46,267 nucleotides of DNA from Bryobacteraceae bacterium (GTDB lineage: Bacteria > Acidobacteriota > Terriglobia > Bryobacterales > Bryobacteraceae). The position numbers and the translations under genes were made by a program. Positions 7,810 to 16,364 of the stretch are shown here, piece after piece; within the stretch, counting starts at the first letter, position 1, and every line of letters begins with the position of its first letter. The notes under the pieces are model-generated. The model did not search any database. It saw only the letters and a program-made list of their open reading frames with translations, and was not told where the DNA came from. The stretch is taken from assembly GCA_025924475.1 (NCBI GenBank), contig JAICIH010000006.1:1-46267 (forward strand), written 5' to 3'.

Positions 7810-8097
7810 ATGCATGAAAAGCGACTAGGCGACGTGATCGACGACTTCTGCGTGAAATGTCGGCGTGTAACGAACCATTCTATTGTCTCGATCGTGGATC
7901 AGGAGGCGGCGAAAGTGCGCTGCCGCACCTGCTATCACGATCATGATTACCGGCACGAGCAGGCTCCGCCGTCGAAGAAGGAATTGAAGAAGGCTGAGGC
8001 CGAGGCCCAGGCTGCGCGCGCCGCCGAAAGTGCTGCTGCCGCTGGTGGCAATGGTGCACAGCCGGCATCCTCCGAAGTCGACTTAAAAACGAAGTAG
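7810..8097 (+). CDS. Small zinc-ribbon-like protein of unknown function
   Basis: 95 residues. Two CxxC knuckles, C14/C17 (DFCVKCRR) and C38/C41 (VRCRTCYHDHDY), frame a short beta-rich segment, as in zinc ribbons. The rest is an Ala/Lys/Glu-rich, probably disordered tail. I do not recognise a named family. Zinc ribbons of this kind often bind nucleic acid or RNA-processing complexes. The gene sits 39 bp upstream of the tRNA nucleotidyltransferase on the same strand and beside tRNA-Phe, so a role in RNA metabolism is a reasonable guess. TATACT boxes at 7773-7778 and 7783-7788 could supply a -10. Confidence 0.72.
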   Translation: MHEKRLGDVIDDFCVKCRRVTNHSIVSIVDQEAAKVRCRTCYHDHDYRHEQAPPSKKELKKAEAEAQAARAAESAAAAGGNGAQPASSEVDLKTK

Positions 8098-8136
8098 CAG
8101 CCAGAGCCCAGTCCCCGCAGGTCCGTGGGCGCTTTT

Positions 8137-9501
8137 ATGCAGATAGATGAGTCCCTAAGCTGGGCGCGCGCGAGTCTTGCCACTGCATTGATTACGGCGT
8201 TGCGCGCCCACGGACATAAGGCCTATCTGGTGGGTGGTTGCGTGCGCGATCGCCTTCTTGGAATTACTCCTAAAGATTTTGACATTGCGACGGCCGCCAG
8301 GCCGGACGAAGTTCTGCATTGTTTTCCGCAAGCTCGCCTTGTAGGCGCTCAATTTGGCGTAGTGCTGGTCAGCGAAGGGGAGGGTATTCAGGTGGAAGTG
8401 GCCACGTTTCGCAGCGAGGGAGCGTACTCGGATGGCCGTCGTCCAGATGCCGTTCGATATGAATCCGAACCGGCGCTGGATGCACGCCGCCGGGATTTCA
8501 CCATTAACGGTCTTCTGCAGGACCCCCTTTCCGGCGAAGTGCTCGATTACGTTGGCGGCAAAGCGGATCTGGAAGCAAAAGTAATTCGCGCTATCGGAAA
8601 TCCGGACCAGCGCTTTGAAGAGGATCATCTCCGGATGCTGCGCGCGATTCGTTTCGCATCCCGGCTCGGATTTTCCATCGAAAGTGAAACCTTTTCGGCC
8701 ATTCAACGCGCTGCCTCCCGCATTACGAGAATCTCACCGGAACGGATTCGTGAGGAATTGATCCGAATTCTCACCGAAGGCGCGGCGCGGCGCGGATTTG
8801 AATTGCTTGATTCATCCGGTCTTCTGGAGTGTATAGCGCCGGAGATCAAAGCCTACCAGGGAGTCGAGCAGCCGCCGGAATACCATCCAGAGGGCGACGT
8901 CTGGACCCACGTGATGTTAATGCTGGAGCGCATGTGCGATCCGGAACCCACCCTCGCCTTGGGAGTGTTGTTCCATGACGTAGGCAAGCCTTCGACGTTT
9001 CGCGTCGCCGACCGCATCCGCTTTGATGGTCATGCGGAAGTGGGCGCCGCCATTACAAAGGATTGGCTGTACCGGCTGCGATTTTCGAACGACGATGTGG
9101 AACAGGTAACGTCACTCGTCGCAAATCACATGCGCTTCAAGGATGTCCGGCAGATGCGGCTTGGTACGTTAAAACGTTTTCTGAGCCTGCCGCATTTCGA
9201 GCAACATCTCGAGCTGCATCGCTTGGATTGTCTTTCGAGCCACGGCCAACTCGACAGCTACAATTTCGTTCAGGCCAAGCTGAGCGAACTTGGGCAGGAG
9301 GATTTGCGACCCGCGCCACTCATTAGCGGCCACGATCTGATTCAAGCGGGATACACGCCCGGCCAGGCCTTTGGCGAAGCCTTGAAGGCGGTGGAAACCG
9401 GGCAGCTCGAAGGGGAGGTTCAAACCCGCGAACAAGCCCTTACTGTGGCGATAGGGATACTCGATAAAAACCAATCTCATGATACAGGTTCAATAAAATA
9501 A
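8137..9501 (+). CDS. CCA tRNA nucleotidyltransferase / poly(A) polymerase family protein
   Basis: 454 residues from the ATG at 8137; an in-frame GTG at 8125 would add four. The class II nucleotidyltransferase head shows YLVGGCVRDRLLG with the catalytic DFD (D47, D49), then the RRDFTINGL motif, the DP(x)RFEEDHLRMLRAIRFASRLGF RNA-binding signature and a C-terminal HD domain (LFHDVGKP, HMRF). Such proteins add or repair the 3' CCA of tRNAs; in several phyla the same fold has split into separate A-adding and CC-adding enzymes, and these cannot be told apart by eye. Both tRNA genes in this window already encode CCA, so a repair role or an A-tailing role is likely. It is followed by egtB after 34 bp on the same strand. 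Confidence 0.88.
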   Translation: MQIDESLSWARASLATALITALRAHGHKAYLVGGCVRDRLLGITPKDFDIATAARPDEVLHCFPQARLVGAQFGVVLVSEGEGIQVEVATFRSEGAYSDGRRPDAVRYESEPALDARRRDFTINGLLQDPLSGEVLDYVGGKADLEAKVIRAIGNPDQRFEEDHLRMLRAIRFASRLGFSIESETFSAIQRAASRITRISPERIREELIRILTEGAARRGFELLDSSGLLECIAPEIKAYQGVEQPPEYHPEGDVWTHVMLMLERMCDPEPTLALGVLFHDVGKPSTFRVADRIRFDGHAEVGAAITKDWLYRLRFSNDDVEQVTSLVANHMRFKDVRQMRLGTLKRFLSLPHFEQHLELHRLDCLSSHGQLDSYNFVQAKLSELGQEDLRPAPLISGHDLIQAGYTPGQAFGEALKAVETGQLEGEVQTREQALTVAIGILDKNQSHDTGSIK

Positions 9502-9535
9502 GTAGCGGCGCGGGCCTTCCTGGCATCCAAGGAAT

Positions 9536-10765
9536 ATGTCCGTGCTGGAAGTAGCGACCGAGCGCTTGGCCGGCGACCTGAAATCCGCCAGAGCCGAGAG
9601 CGATCATCTGTTTAGTACGCTTACTGCCGAGGCGATGTATCGCCGGCCAATAGCCGAGCGGCATCGCATCATTTTTTACCTCGGACATTTGGATGGCTTC
9701 GATTCCATTCAAATCTGCCGTGAGGGCCTGGGACTAAAATCACCAGATCCCGGGTTGGATGACTTGTTTCAAGCAGGCATCGATCCGGCGCCGGGGAACC
9801 TTCCGAGAGATACTGCCGCCGATTGGCCGGCAAGCGATCGAGTACGTGAGTATGTAGAGCGATGCCGCAAACGTGTCGATGAAAACCTGGATCGCGCTCC
9901 AGAGGACACGGTGCACATGGCGCTCGAGCACCGGTTGATGCATCTCGAAACGCTCGCTTACATGTTTCACAATTTTCCTCTGGATTTGAAAAACGCTCCG
10001 CAAGGATATCGGCCGGGCGAGACTGCCGGCGTGGAACATGCCGACGAATGGATCGAGATACCGGCTGGCGAGGTGACGCTCGGCAAACCGCGGGATGGCT
10101 CGTTTGGCTGGGATAACGAATACCAGGAGATTCGCAGCCGGATATCGGCATTTCGCGTACAACGATTTCCTGTGAGCAACGGAGAGTACCTGAAATTTGT
10201 CCGGGCAGGCGCGGCGATGCCGCATTTCTGGATCGAAAAGAGCGGAAAAATCTTTTGGCGATGTATGTTCGCCGAGATCCCTTTGCCGCTCGACTGGCCG
10301 GTCTATGTGACGCAATCGGAAGCCGAAGCGTACGCCGCGTGGCTGGGTAAAAGACTGATGAGCGAAGGTGAGTTTCATCGAGCCGCGTATGGCACGTCAT
10401 CAAACGAGGAACGCTCCTATCCTTGGGGACTTGCGCCGCCAACTGCGGAGCGCGGTAATTTCAACTTTCGAGCTTGGGATCCGGAATCGGTTTCTGCAAC
10501 GCCGGCGGGCGATAGCGAGTTCGGCGTGAGCCAACTGGTGGGTAACGGGTGGGAGTGGACCAATACACCGTTTGCTCCTTTTCCGGGCTTCGAGCCGCGG
10601 CCATCGTATCCGGGTTATTCGGCCAATTTTTTCGACAACCAGCACTATGTGCTGAAGGGCGGCTCCCCACGAACGGCCGCTCGGCTGCTGCGGCGCTCGT
10701 TTCGAAATTGGTTCCGCCGTGACTATCCATACCTATACGCCAAATTTCACTGTGTTGATCGCTAG
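9536..10765 (+). CDS. egtB: EgtB-like ergothioneine sulfoxide synthase (non-heme iron)
   Basis: 409 residues with two domains. The N-terminal DinB-like domain (to ~150) carries the three-histidine iron site: H51 (FYLGHLDGF) and H132/H136 in the HxxxHxE motif (EHRLMHLET), spaced much as in the characterised mycobacterial enzyme. The C-terminal formylglycine-generating-enzyme-like domain (~170-409) has EIPAGEVTLGK, FPVSNGEYLKF, GNGWEWT and VLKGGS. EgtB couples an N-trimethylhistidine (hercynine) to a thiol donor and oxidises it. EgtD, the hercynine synthase, follows 23 bp downstream, which secures the assignment. No EgtA or EgtC gene is present, and an acidobacterial EgtB is known to use cysteine rather than gamma-glutamylcysteine, so cysteine may be the donor here; this is not proven. 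Confidence 0.88.
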   Translation: MSVLEVATERLAGDLKSARAESDHLFSTLTAEAMYRRPIAERHRIIFYLGHLDGFDSIQICREGLGLKSPDPGLDDLFQAGIDPAPGNLPRDTAADWPASDRVREYVERCRKRVDENLDRAPEDTVHMALEHRLMHLETLAYMFHNFPLDLKNAPQGYRPGETAGVEHADEWIEIPAGEVTLGKPRDGSFGWDNEYQEIRSRISAFRVQRFPVSNGEYLKFVRAGAAMPHFWIEKSGKIFWRCMFAEIPLPLDWPVYVTQSEAEAYAAWLGKRLMSEGEFHRAAYGTSSNEERSYPWGLAPPTAERGNFNFRAWDPESVSATPAGDSEFGVSQLVGNGWEWTNTPFAPFPGFEPRPSYPGYSANFFDNQHYVLKGGSPRTAARLLRRSFRNWFRRDYPYLYAKFHCVDR

Positions 10766-10788
10766 GCGTTTCGAGGAGAAGAACTGAA

Positions 10789-11748
10789 ATGTCCGCTTCC
10801 GTCAGGCCGCAGCTGTCCGAGTTTGCCCTGGACGTTGCCGAAGGATTGTCGAGCGTCCCTCAAAAAAAGCTCTCGCCTCGTTATCTTTATGACGACATCG
10901 GAAGTGTGCTTTTTGACGCAATTACACTGCTTCCTGAGTACGGGCTGGCGCGGGCAGACGAGCGCATATTGCGGCGCTGCGCTTCCAGCATCCGTATGAT
11001 GACCGGGCCGATGCGGCTGATTGCCGAGCTGGGAAGTGGCGCCGGGAATAAAACCCTGCACCTTTTGCGCGACCTGGCGCACCCGGGCGATCGGCTAACC
11101 TATCGGCCGATTGACGTGTCGGCCTCTGCTTTGCTGGCTTGCGAGAAGCAAATAGGCCGTATTGCCGACGTACATTCGATCCATGCGGATTGGTTGGAAG
11201 GCTTAGAAACCGTAGCTCGTGACCGCCCTGCTGATGGTCCGTTGCTGCTGCTATTTCTTGGGAGTTCTATCGGAAATTTGGAGCGTGGCGACATCGCCCC
11301 GTTTCTAGAGCGTATCCGACGGCACCTTCGGCCGGGCGATTTTTTTCTGCTGGGCGCCGATCTTGTAAAAGATGTAGAAGAGATGTTGGCCGCCTACGAC
11401 GATCCAATAGGTGTTACTGCGGCTTTCAATTTGAACCTTCTGAACCGGATGAATCGGGAATTGGGCGCCAACTTTAATGCGCGAGCCTTTGCACATGAAG
11501 CTCGCTGGATAGAGAAGGACCGGCGCATCGAGATGCACTTGGTCTCCCGCCGTAACCAGAGGGTGTTCATAAGCTGTCTCGAATCCGCATTTAACTTCCA
11601 GGAAGGCGAAACGATCTGGACGGAGTCCTCGCACAAATTTACGGAGCTAGAGCTCGAAAGATATGCTCACGCGAGTGGCTTCCAGCCCATACGAATATGG
11701 ATCGACAGCCATTGGCGGTTTGCCGAAGCGCTTTGGCGGGTTCCCTAG
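10789..11748 (+). CDS. egtD: EgtD, histidine N-alpha-methyltransferase (hercynine synthase)
   Basis: 319 residues of the DUF2260/EgtD family. Signatures: SPRYLYDDIGSVLFDAIT with LPEYGLARADERIL near the N-terminus, the SAM-binding ELGSGAGNKT (80-89), the FLGSSIGNLE loop (~156-165), LLGADLVKD, and the substrate-pocket stretch NLLNRMNRELGANFN. It transfers three methyl groups from SAM to histidine to make hercynine, the substrate of the upstream egtB product. A ribosome site (GAGGAG) precedes the ATG. Ergothioneine is a thione antioxidant, so the pair is probably for redox and desiccation stress in soil. The final C-S lyase gene is not in the window. Confidence 0.93.
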   Translation: MSASVRPQLSEFALDVAEGLSSVPQKKLSPRYLYDDIGSVLFDAITLLPEYGLARADERILRRCASSIRMMTGPMRLIAELGSGAGNKTLHLLRDLAHPGDRLTYRPIDVSASALLACEKQIGRIADVHSIHADWLEGLETVARDRPADGPLLLLFLGSSIGNLERGDIAPFLERIRRHLRPGDFFLLGADLVKDVEEMLAAYDDPIGVTAAFNLNLLNRMNRELGANFNARAFAHEARWIEKDRRIEMHLVSRRNQRVFISCLESAFNFQEGETIWTESSHKFTELELERYAHASGFQPIRIWIDSHWRFAEALWRVP

Positions 11749-11800
11749 AGAATTAAGATAAACGCCGCTGCTATCCTGGAGAAAGTTTCGCTTCGCGCAA

Positions 11801-11876
11801 GGGCCGGTAGCTCAGTTGGTAGAGCATCGCACTTTTAATGCGGTGGTCGCGGGTTCGAGTCCCGCCCGGCTCACCA
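11801..11876 (+). tRNA. tRNA-Lys (anticodon TTT), CCA encoded
   Basis: A 76-nt cloverleaf: acceptor GGGCCGG with CCGGCTC (one G-U pair), D-arm TAGCTCAGTTGGTAGAGCA, anticodon loop CTTTTAA giving TTT, T-arm GGGTTCGAGTCCC and encoded ACCA. It follows egtD by 52 bp on the same strand. Confidence 0.97.
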
Positions 11877-12260
11877 TTATCGCCGCACCAGAAGCGGTTC
11901 CAGAATCAGTCGGGACACCTGCCACAACTCGAGCTCGTTGCTGCCGCGTTTCAGCCGGCACTCGCCATCTGCATTAAGAAAGGGCAGGAGGCGAATCTCG
12001 TCTATGTCGGCCGAATGCGCCGATCTGCCGGCGCAAAGAAGCAAATAGTTTCCTTGGCGTTCCACACTAGCCCACGGCGAATCGTAGGGAGGCTTGTCTC
12101 TCGTTCGCGATATTACGATGCGCTCGTCCTTCGACACCTGGAGCGCCGAGTGTCCGCGAGACATCTCATTGTACTCGTGAATATCGGATTCGAGCCGTTC
12201 AATCAAAGCAACCCAGATCTGTGCGATAGAGCATTCGAAGAACGCTTTGATCCAGTCCAT
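11877..12260 (-). CDS. Hypothetical protein abutting tRNA-Lys
   Basis: 127 residues from the ATG at 12260; an in-frame TTG at 12293 would add eleven. I recognise no family. The N-terminus looks helical (DWIKAFFECSIAQIWVALIERLESDI), then a mixed segment (VSKDERIVISRTRDKPP, SPWASVERQGNYLLLCAG) and a basic tail. There is no signal peptide or membrane segment. The stop codon begins at the base right after the tRNA-Lys CCA on the other strand. It lies 72 bp upstream of, and in line with, the GH13 gene. Coding status is moderately likely because the frame is long and composition is normal, but a shadow frame cannot be excluded. Confidence 0.5.
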   Translation of the reverse strand: MDWIKAFFECSIAQIWVALIERLESDIHEYNEMSRGHSALQVSKDERIVISRTRDKPPYDSPWASVERQGNYLLLCAGRSAHSADIDEIRLLPFLNADGECRLKRGSNELELWQVSRLILEPLLVRR

Positions 12261-12332
12261 GCGAATTGATTCGTTGCGATTATCGCATCTCAAGATGCGA
12301 CCGCGGCGATCCGGATTCTCAACTACTGCCCG

Positions 12333-14015
12333 TTACGCGTCAGATCTTTTCAACAGGTATCTCAGGTTGCCGGCGCGATACCATCGATAGCCATAAGCTT
12401 CGAGCAGGATGGAGTGCTTGCCCGATTCGTCGGCAACGCTATGATCCGCCGAGAGAATATTCACAAGCCGGCGGCCTTCATCACCCGAAAGACCAACGCT
12501 TAGCCGCGCTTCACAGGGACTTGCAGTCAGGTTGTGCACAACAACAACGGAGTTATCGCGCCAATCGTATCGGATTGCGAGAATTGCGGGACTACCCGCA
12601 GGAAGTACCTCATAGTTGCCCCACCCGATTTCAGGGGCCTCCTTGCGCATACGAATCATTCGCTCCATCCAGTTCATCCACGAATTCGGATCCCGCCGCT
12701 GCTCGGCCACATTTACATGTTGATAGCCATACGCGCCCGCGCTGATAACCGGCAGAATTGTTTTGCGATTGCTTGAGAACCCTCCTTGATCCTCGGCCGA
12801 CCACTGCATGGGTGTCCGTGCCGACTGGCGTTCGGGAAGTACCAGATTGTCTCCCATTCCAATTTCATCGCCATAACGAATTACCGGAGTGCCGGGCAAC
12901 GCCATCAAGAGACTATAGGCGAGTTCGAGCCTTCGCCGATCGCCTTGCATCATAGGAGCCAAGCGTCTGCGGATACCGCGTTCGTACAGCTGCATGTTGA
13001 GTTCGGGCGCGAACGCATCGAATACAGCTTGGCGTTGTTCGTCGGTCAATCGTCCGAGGTCCAGCTCATCGTGGTTCCGAAGGAAATGACCCCATTGTGC
13101 GGTTGCCGGGCGCGGTTTTGTTGCTTTCAATGCTTTCACCAGGGGACGACTGTCGGATGTAGCCAGCCCGTAGAAAAGATTTTGATTGACTTGGAAATTG
13201 AACATCATTTGCAGCCGTTCTCCAGTCGCGCCGAAGTATTCCATGTCGGTATTTGGCATTACGTTCGCCTCAGCCAAAACAATAGCGTCTCCCTGACGCC
13301 AACTCAGGAATTCTCGAAACGCGCGCAACATATGGTATTGCTCAACAGGCCGGGTGACCTTGTCACCTTTGGCAGAGATCACGAACGGTACTGCATCCAT
13401 CCGGAACCCCGAAACTCCGAGCTGAAGCCAAAAGCCCATGATCTTGAGAATCTCTGCCTGTACTTCGGGATGGCTTGTATTCAGATCAGGTTGAAAGTCG
13501 TAAAAACGATGGAAATACCAGCACTTTGCGACGCTATCGCGAGTCCAGGTTGATTTCTGCACACCAGGAAACACGATGCCCTCATTGGCATGCTTCGGTC
13601 TCTTTTTTGACCATACATACCAGTCCCGGTACTTCGAATCAGGATTTCGCCGAGCTTCACAAAACCATGGGTGCTCGTCCGACGTATGGTTTACCACCAG
13701 ATCAATCAGGACGCGCATGCCGCGCTGTTCGCAGCCGTGTGTAAATTCGACGAAATCGCCGAGCGTGCCATATCTTGGGTCAACGTTGTAGTAATCGGTA
13801 ATATCGTAGCCATCATCGCGGCCCGGAGATGGTTGAAAAGGCATAAGCCAGAGCGCGGTTACGCCCAGGCCTTGAAGATAATCCAGCCTTCGCATCAGGC
13901 CTTTGAAATCGCCTATGCCATCGCCGTCTGCATCCATAAAAGTGGCGACCGAAAGGCAATACACAATCGCGTTCTTATACCAAAGATCGTTAATCATTTC
14001 GTTTCGATCGGGCAT
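12333..14015 (-). CDS. GH13 family enzyme resembling trehalose synthase (maltose alpha-D-glucosyltransferase)
   Basis: 560 residues, cytoplasmic (no signal). Begins LWYKNAIVYCLSVATFMDADGDGIGDFKGL, typical of the GH13 trehalose synthase/oligo-glucosidase group. Catalytic triad visible: D207 (GFRMDAVPF), E249 (VLAEANV) and D316 (FLRNHDELDL), with the conserved DLVVNHTSDEHPWF and GTPVIRYGDEIGMGDNL regions. FLRNHDEL and the EAN acid/base context fit trehalose synthase, which interconverts maltose and trehalose; this gives an osmoprotection or glycogen-linked role. The C-terminal maltokinase fusion found in some relatives is absent, and no maltokinase, treY or treZ is adjacent. An alpha-glucosidase activity remains possible. 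The start could also be the ATG at 13997. Confidence 0.8.
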   Translation of the reverse strand: MPDRNEMINDLWYKNAIVYCLSVATFMDADGDGIGDFKGLMRRLDYLQGLGVTALWLMPFQPSPGRDDGYDITDYYNVDPRYGTLGDFVEFTHGCEQRGMRVLIDLVVNHTSDEHPWFCEARRNPDSKYRDWYVWSKKRPKHANEGIVFPGVQKSTWTRDSVAKCWYFHRFYDFQPDLNTSHPEVQAEILKIMGFWLQLGVSGFRMDAVPFVISAKGDKVTRPVEQYHMLRAFREFLSWRQGDAIVLAEANVMPNTDMEYFGATGERLQMMFNFQVNQNLFYGLATSDSRPLVKALKATKPRPATAQWGHFLRNHDELDLGRLTDEQRQAVFDAFAPELNMQLYERGIRRRLAPMMQGDRRRLELAYSLLMALPGTPVIRYGDEIGMGDNLVLPERQSARTPMQWSAEDQGGFSSNRKTILPVISAGAYGYQHVNVAEQRRDPNSWMNWMERMIRMRKEAPEIGWGNYEVLPAGSPAILAIRYDWRDNSVVVVHNLTASPCEARLSVGLSGDEGRRLVNILSADHSVADESGKHSILLEAYGYRWYRAGNLRYLLKRSDA

Positions 14016-14205
14016 TTCAGGCGGCTGGGGAGATCGCCGATCGTCGATCAGCCAGCGAATTCATCAGATTTGACTTAAAGTAGACGGATCTTCCAGCGAA
14101 CTATAGTCAAACTCTCTTGCGGACGCCACACAGTAGCGAGAGAGAGCTCGCCTGATCTGGATATTGTTCCAGTACTTTTGATTCGTCGAGGTCTAAAGTA
14201 GTCAA

Positions 14206-14844
14206 ATGGCTGTTCTCGTCAATCGGATTGTGCCTGTAAATCTTTCGGAACCGGAACACTGCCGTCCTCTATCCGATGAGCTTGGACCGGTAGGGATGCT
14301 CGATATTCTCCAGACATGTCTGCACGCCAATTCGTCTGAATGGATCTTTCTACGTGCGCTGAGAGTTGGCACCGGCCATCATCGCAATTCGGCCCAGCGG
14401 CTAGACGCGTTTGCATTGAATTGCTACGCTCACACCTCGATGAAGCGGATTTGCTACGAAATCAAAACATCCCGTGCTGATTTTCTCTGCGAGATGAAAC
14501 ATCCATTGAAACGTCGAATCGGCTTGCGCTATTCGAATGAGTTCTATTTCGTGACCCTCAGCGGATTACTGGACATTTCGGAAATACCGGTGGAATGTGG
14601 ATTGATCGAAATCGAAGTCCGCCGATCCAGGATGCAGAACTCCGCCCAACTCGGCCCAGAGGTGTTCAGTTATTTCGCTCCCGAGCACCAGGCCTACTGC
14701 CGGGTGGTTGTGCCGGCTCCCTGGCGAGAGACACCCGGTCCGACGTGGCAATTAGCAGCTAGTATGCTGCGGAATCAAAAGAGAGCGTTCCAAGATTGGC
14801 CGCCAAAGCCGCCGGCACAACAACAGCTGGAATTCGCCGGGTGA
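14206..14844 (+). CDS. PD-(D/E)XK nuclease-like protein, MmcB-related by motif
   Basis: 212 residues. The core segment reads RLDAFALNCY (D67), then YEIKTSRADFLCEMK (E85, K87 and D92), which matches the PD-(D/E)XK catalytic pattern: an acid, then E-x-K on the next strand, preceded by E50 in a helix. The EIK-S-R-ADF block is shared with MmcB-type DNA-repair proteins and several phage nucleases. The C-terminal part has an aromatic strand (EFYFVTLSGLLDISEIPVECGLIEI), then a Pro-rich tail ending QQQLEFAG. The ending resembles a short clamp-binding peptide (QxxLxF), which is a speculation. It stands alone between a divergent GH13 gene and the sensor cassette. The nuclease fold is likely; the precise function is unknown. 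Confidence 0.65.
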   Translation: MAVLVNRIVPVNLSEPEHCRPLSDELGPVGMLDILQTCLHANSSEWIFLRALRVGTGHHRNSAQRLDAFALNCYAHTSMKRICYEIKTSRADFLCEMKHPLKRRIGLRYSNEFYFVTLSGLLDISEIPVECGLIEIEVRRSRMQNSAQLGPEVFSYFAPEHQAYCRVVVPAPWRETPGPTWQLAASMLRNQKRAFQDWPPKPPAQQQLEFAG

Positions 14845-14886
14845 CTCCAATCTCTGCAATAGTTACTCTCCTTAACCTGGCGGCAC

Positions 14887-14915
14887 TTATCCCAGTCGGG
14901 AAAATAGCTTAGACT
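14887..14915 (+). promoter_or_regulatory. Possible promoter of the binding-protein/kinase cassette
   Basis: TTATCC (14887-14892) and TAGACT (14910-14915) are 17 bp apart in the 180-bp gap before the solute-binding protein. Both boxes deviate from consensus, so this is a weak call. Confidence 0.3.
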
Positions 14916-15024
14916 GTGGAATAGACGGTTAGTTTAAATAGCTGGCCTCAGACATCGATTGGATGGGCCAGACGGTTGCTATCGTGGCGTGAAGCTTTCT
15001 CATCTTGATCGGGCAAGGCCAGAA

Positions 15025-16362
15025 ATGCACCATTCGGCCAAGCCACGTCTCCAGCGCCTGTTTCTGGGGAAATATTTATTCTGCGCGCTTCTGGCGATTG
15101 CGGCTGCGGTGCCTCTCGCGCGGCCGTCATTCGCGCCTCAACCTGCCAAAAACGTCACCTTAACTGTCGCTGGGTTCGGCTATCAGGCGGCTGAGCAATT
15201 GCAGGCCGAAGGGCTGAAGGAATTCATTCGCAATACCGGAATCCAGGTGCAGTTCCTCCCAGCTTGGGGTAACTCCGCGGATCAACTAGGCGTGATTTTG
15301 CGAACCCTGGATCGTCACTTCAGCACGCCGGATGTCTATTTGATCGATGTCATCTGGCCTGCAACGCTCCACCAGCACCTTTTGGATTTGCGTCCTTATT
15401 TGAAAAGCGATCCGAGCCAGTATTTGCCGGAACTGCTAAAGAACGACACTGTGGCGGGTCGAATCGTCAGCCTTCCCTTCTACCTGAACGCCGGCATGCT
15501 TTTCTACCGGACCGATCTGCTGAAAAAGTACGGCTATCGTCAACCGCCTGCCTCCTGGCAGGAACTGGAAAAAATGGCATTGCATATTCAGCGAGGCGAG
15601 CGTGCTGCCGGCCACTCTCCCTTCTGGGGTTACGTCTGGCAGGGCGCTTCGTACGAAGGCTTAACATGCAATGCGCTGGAGTGGCAAGCGTCATTCGGAG
15701 GTGGCCGGATTGTAGCGCCTGACGGAACCATTCAGGTGAACAACCCACAGACTGCAAACGCGTTTCGCATGGCTGCCCGCTGGGTTGGATCTATCTCTCC
15801 GCCGAGCATAATCTCCTATTCGGAATCCGATAGCTTGAACCTATTTCGCTCGGGAAACGCCGCGTTTATGCGCTATTGGAGCAGCGGCTATCGCACCACC
15901 CAGGCGCCTGGCTCCCAGGTGCGTGGGCATTTTAACGTAACGGAGCTTCCTGCCGGTCCTGCCGGTCGTGCCCAAATTGTGGGCGGCTTCCAGCTCGCTG
16001 TTTCCCGCTATTCCGCTCATCCCCGCGAAGCCGCCCAACTGGTAGAGTACTTGACAAGCAGCAAAATTCAAAGATCGCGGGCCATCGAGGAGGGTTACCT
16101 TCCTACGATCAGCCAACTTTACTCGGATGTGGACCTGCTGGACGTTGTTCCGGAAGCCACCGTATTTAGAAGCGCCAGCAGGGATAGTTGGATCGCCAGG
16201 CCGTCCGCCATCGCGGCCGCCAAGTATTCCGCGCTTTCCAAAAATTATTATGAGACGGTTCATCGGATTCTTACCGGCCAATCCTCGCCGGAGGCGGCCT
16301 TGAGTGATCTCCAACAGGCGCTTGCCGATTTGAAAATTAATGCAGCTTCGAGGGGCAATTAG
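15025..16362 (+). CDS. Sugar-type extracellular solute-binding protein (family 1) in a sensor cassette
   Basis: 445 residues from the ATG at 15025, chosen because the signal peptide (LGKYLFCALLAIAAAVPLARPSFA) then lies at the usual place; earlier TTG/GTG starts would push it inward. The mature part is a full two-lobe binding protein of the ABC sugar type: VTLTVAGFGYQAAEQLQAEGLKEF, DVYLIDVIWPA, LPFYLNAGMLFYRTDLLKKYGY, PPASWQELEKMA, and the C-terminal lobe with GGFQLAVSRYSAHPREAAQLVEYLTS. Maltose/trehalose-type binding proteins are the nearest look-alikes. No ABC permease or ATPase gene accompanies it. Instead the stop is followed after 2 bp by a membrane histidine kinase gene, so it may present a bound sugar to the kinase. 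The ligand is unknown. Confidence 0.85.
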   Translation: MHHSAKPRLQRLFLGKYLFCALLAIAAAVPLARPSFAPQPAKNVTLTVAGFGYQAAEQLQAEGLKEFIRNTGIQVQFLPAWGNSADQLGVILRTLDRHFSTPDVYLIDVIWPATLHQHLLDLRPYLKSDPSQYLPELLKNDTVAGRIVSLPFYLNAGMLFYRTDLLKKYGYRQPPASWQELEKMALHIQRGERAAGHSPFWGYVWQGASYEGLTCNALEWQASFGGGRIVAPDGTIQVNNPQTANAFRMAARWVGSISPPSIISYSESDSLNLFRSGNAAFMRYWSSGYRTTQAPGSQVRGHFNVTELPAGPAGRAQIVGGFQLAVSRYSAHPREAAQLVEYLTSSKIQRSRAIEEGYLPTISQLYSDVDLLDVVPEATVFRSASRDSWIARPSAIAAAKYSALSKNYYETVHRILTGQSSPEAALSDLQQALADLKINAASRGN

Positions 16363-16364
16363 CC

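Noticed and set aside
12786..13553. 255-residue antisense frame across the GH13 gene
   Set aside because: Overlaps the catalytic region of GH13 and has no domain or ribosome site.
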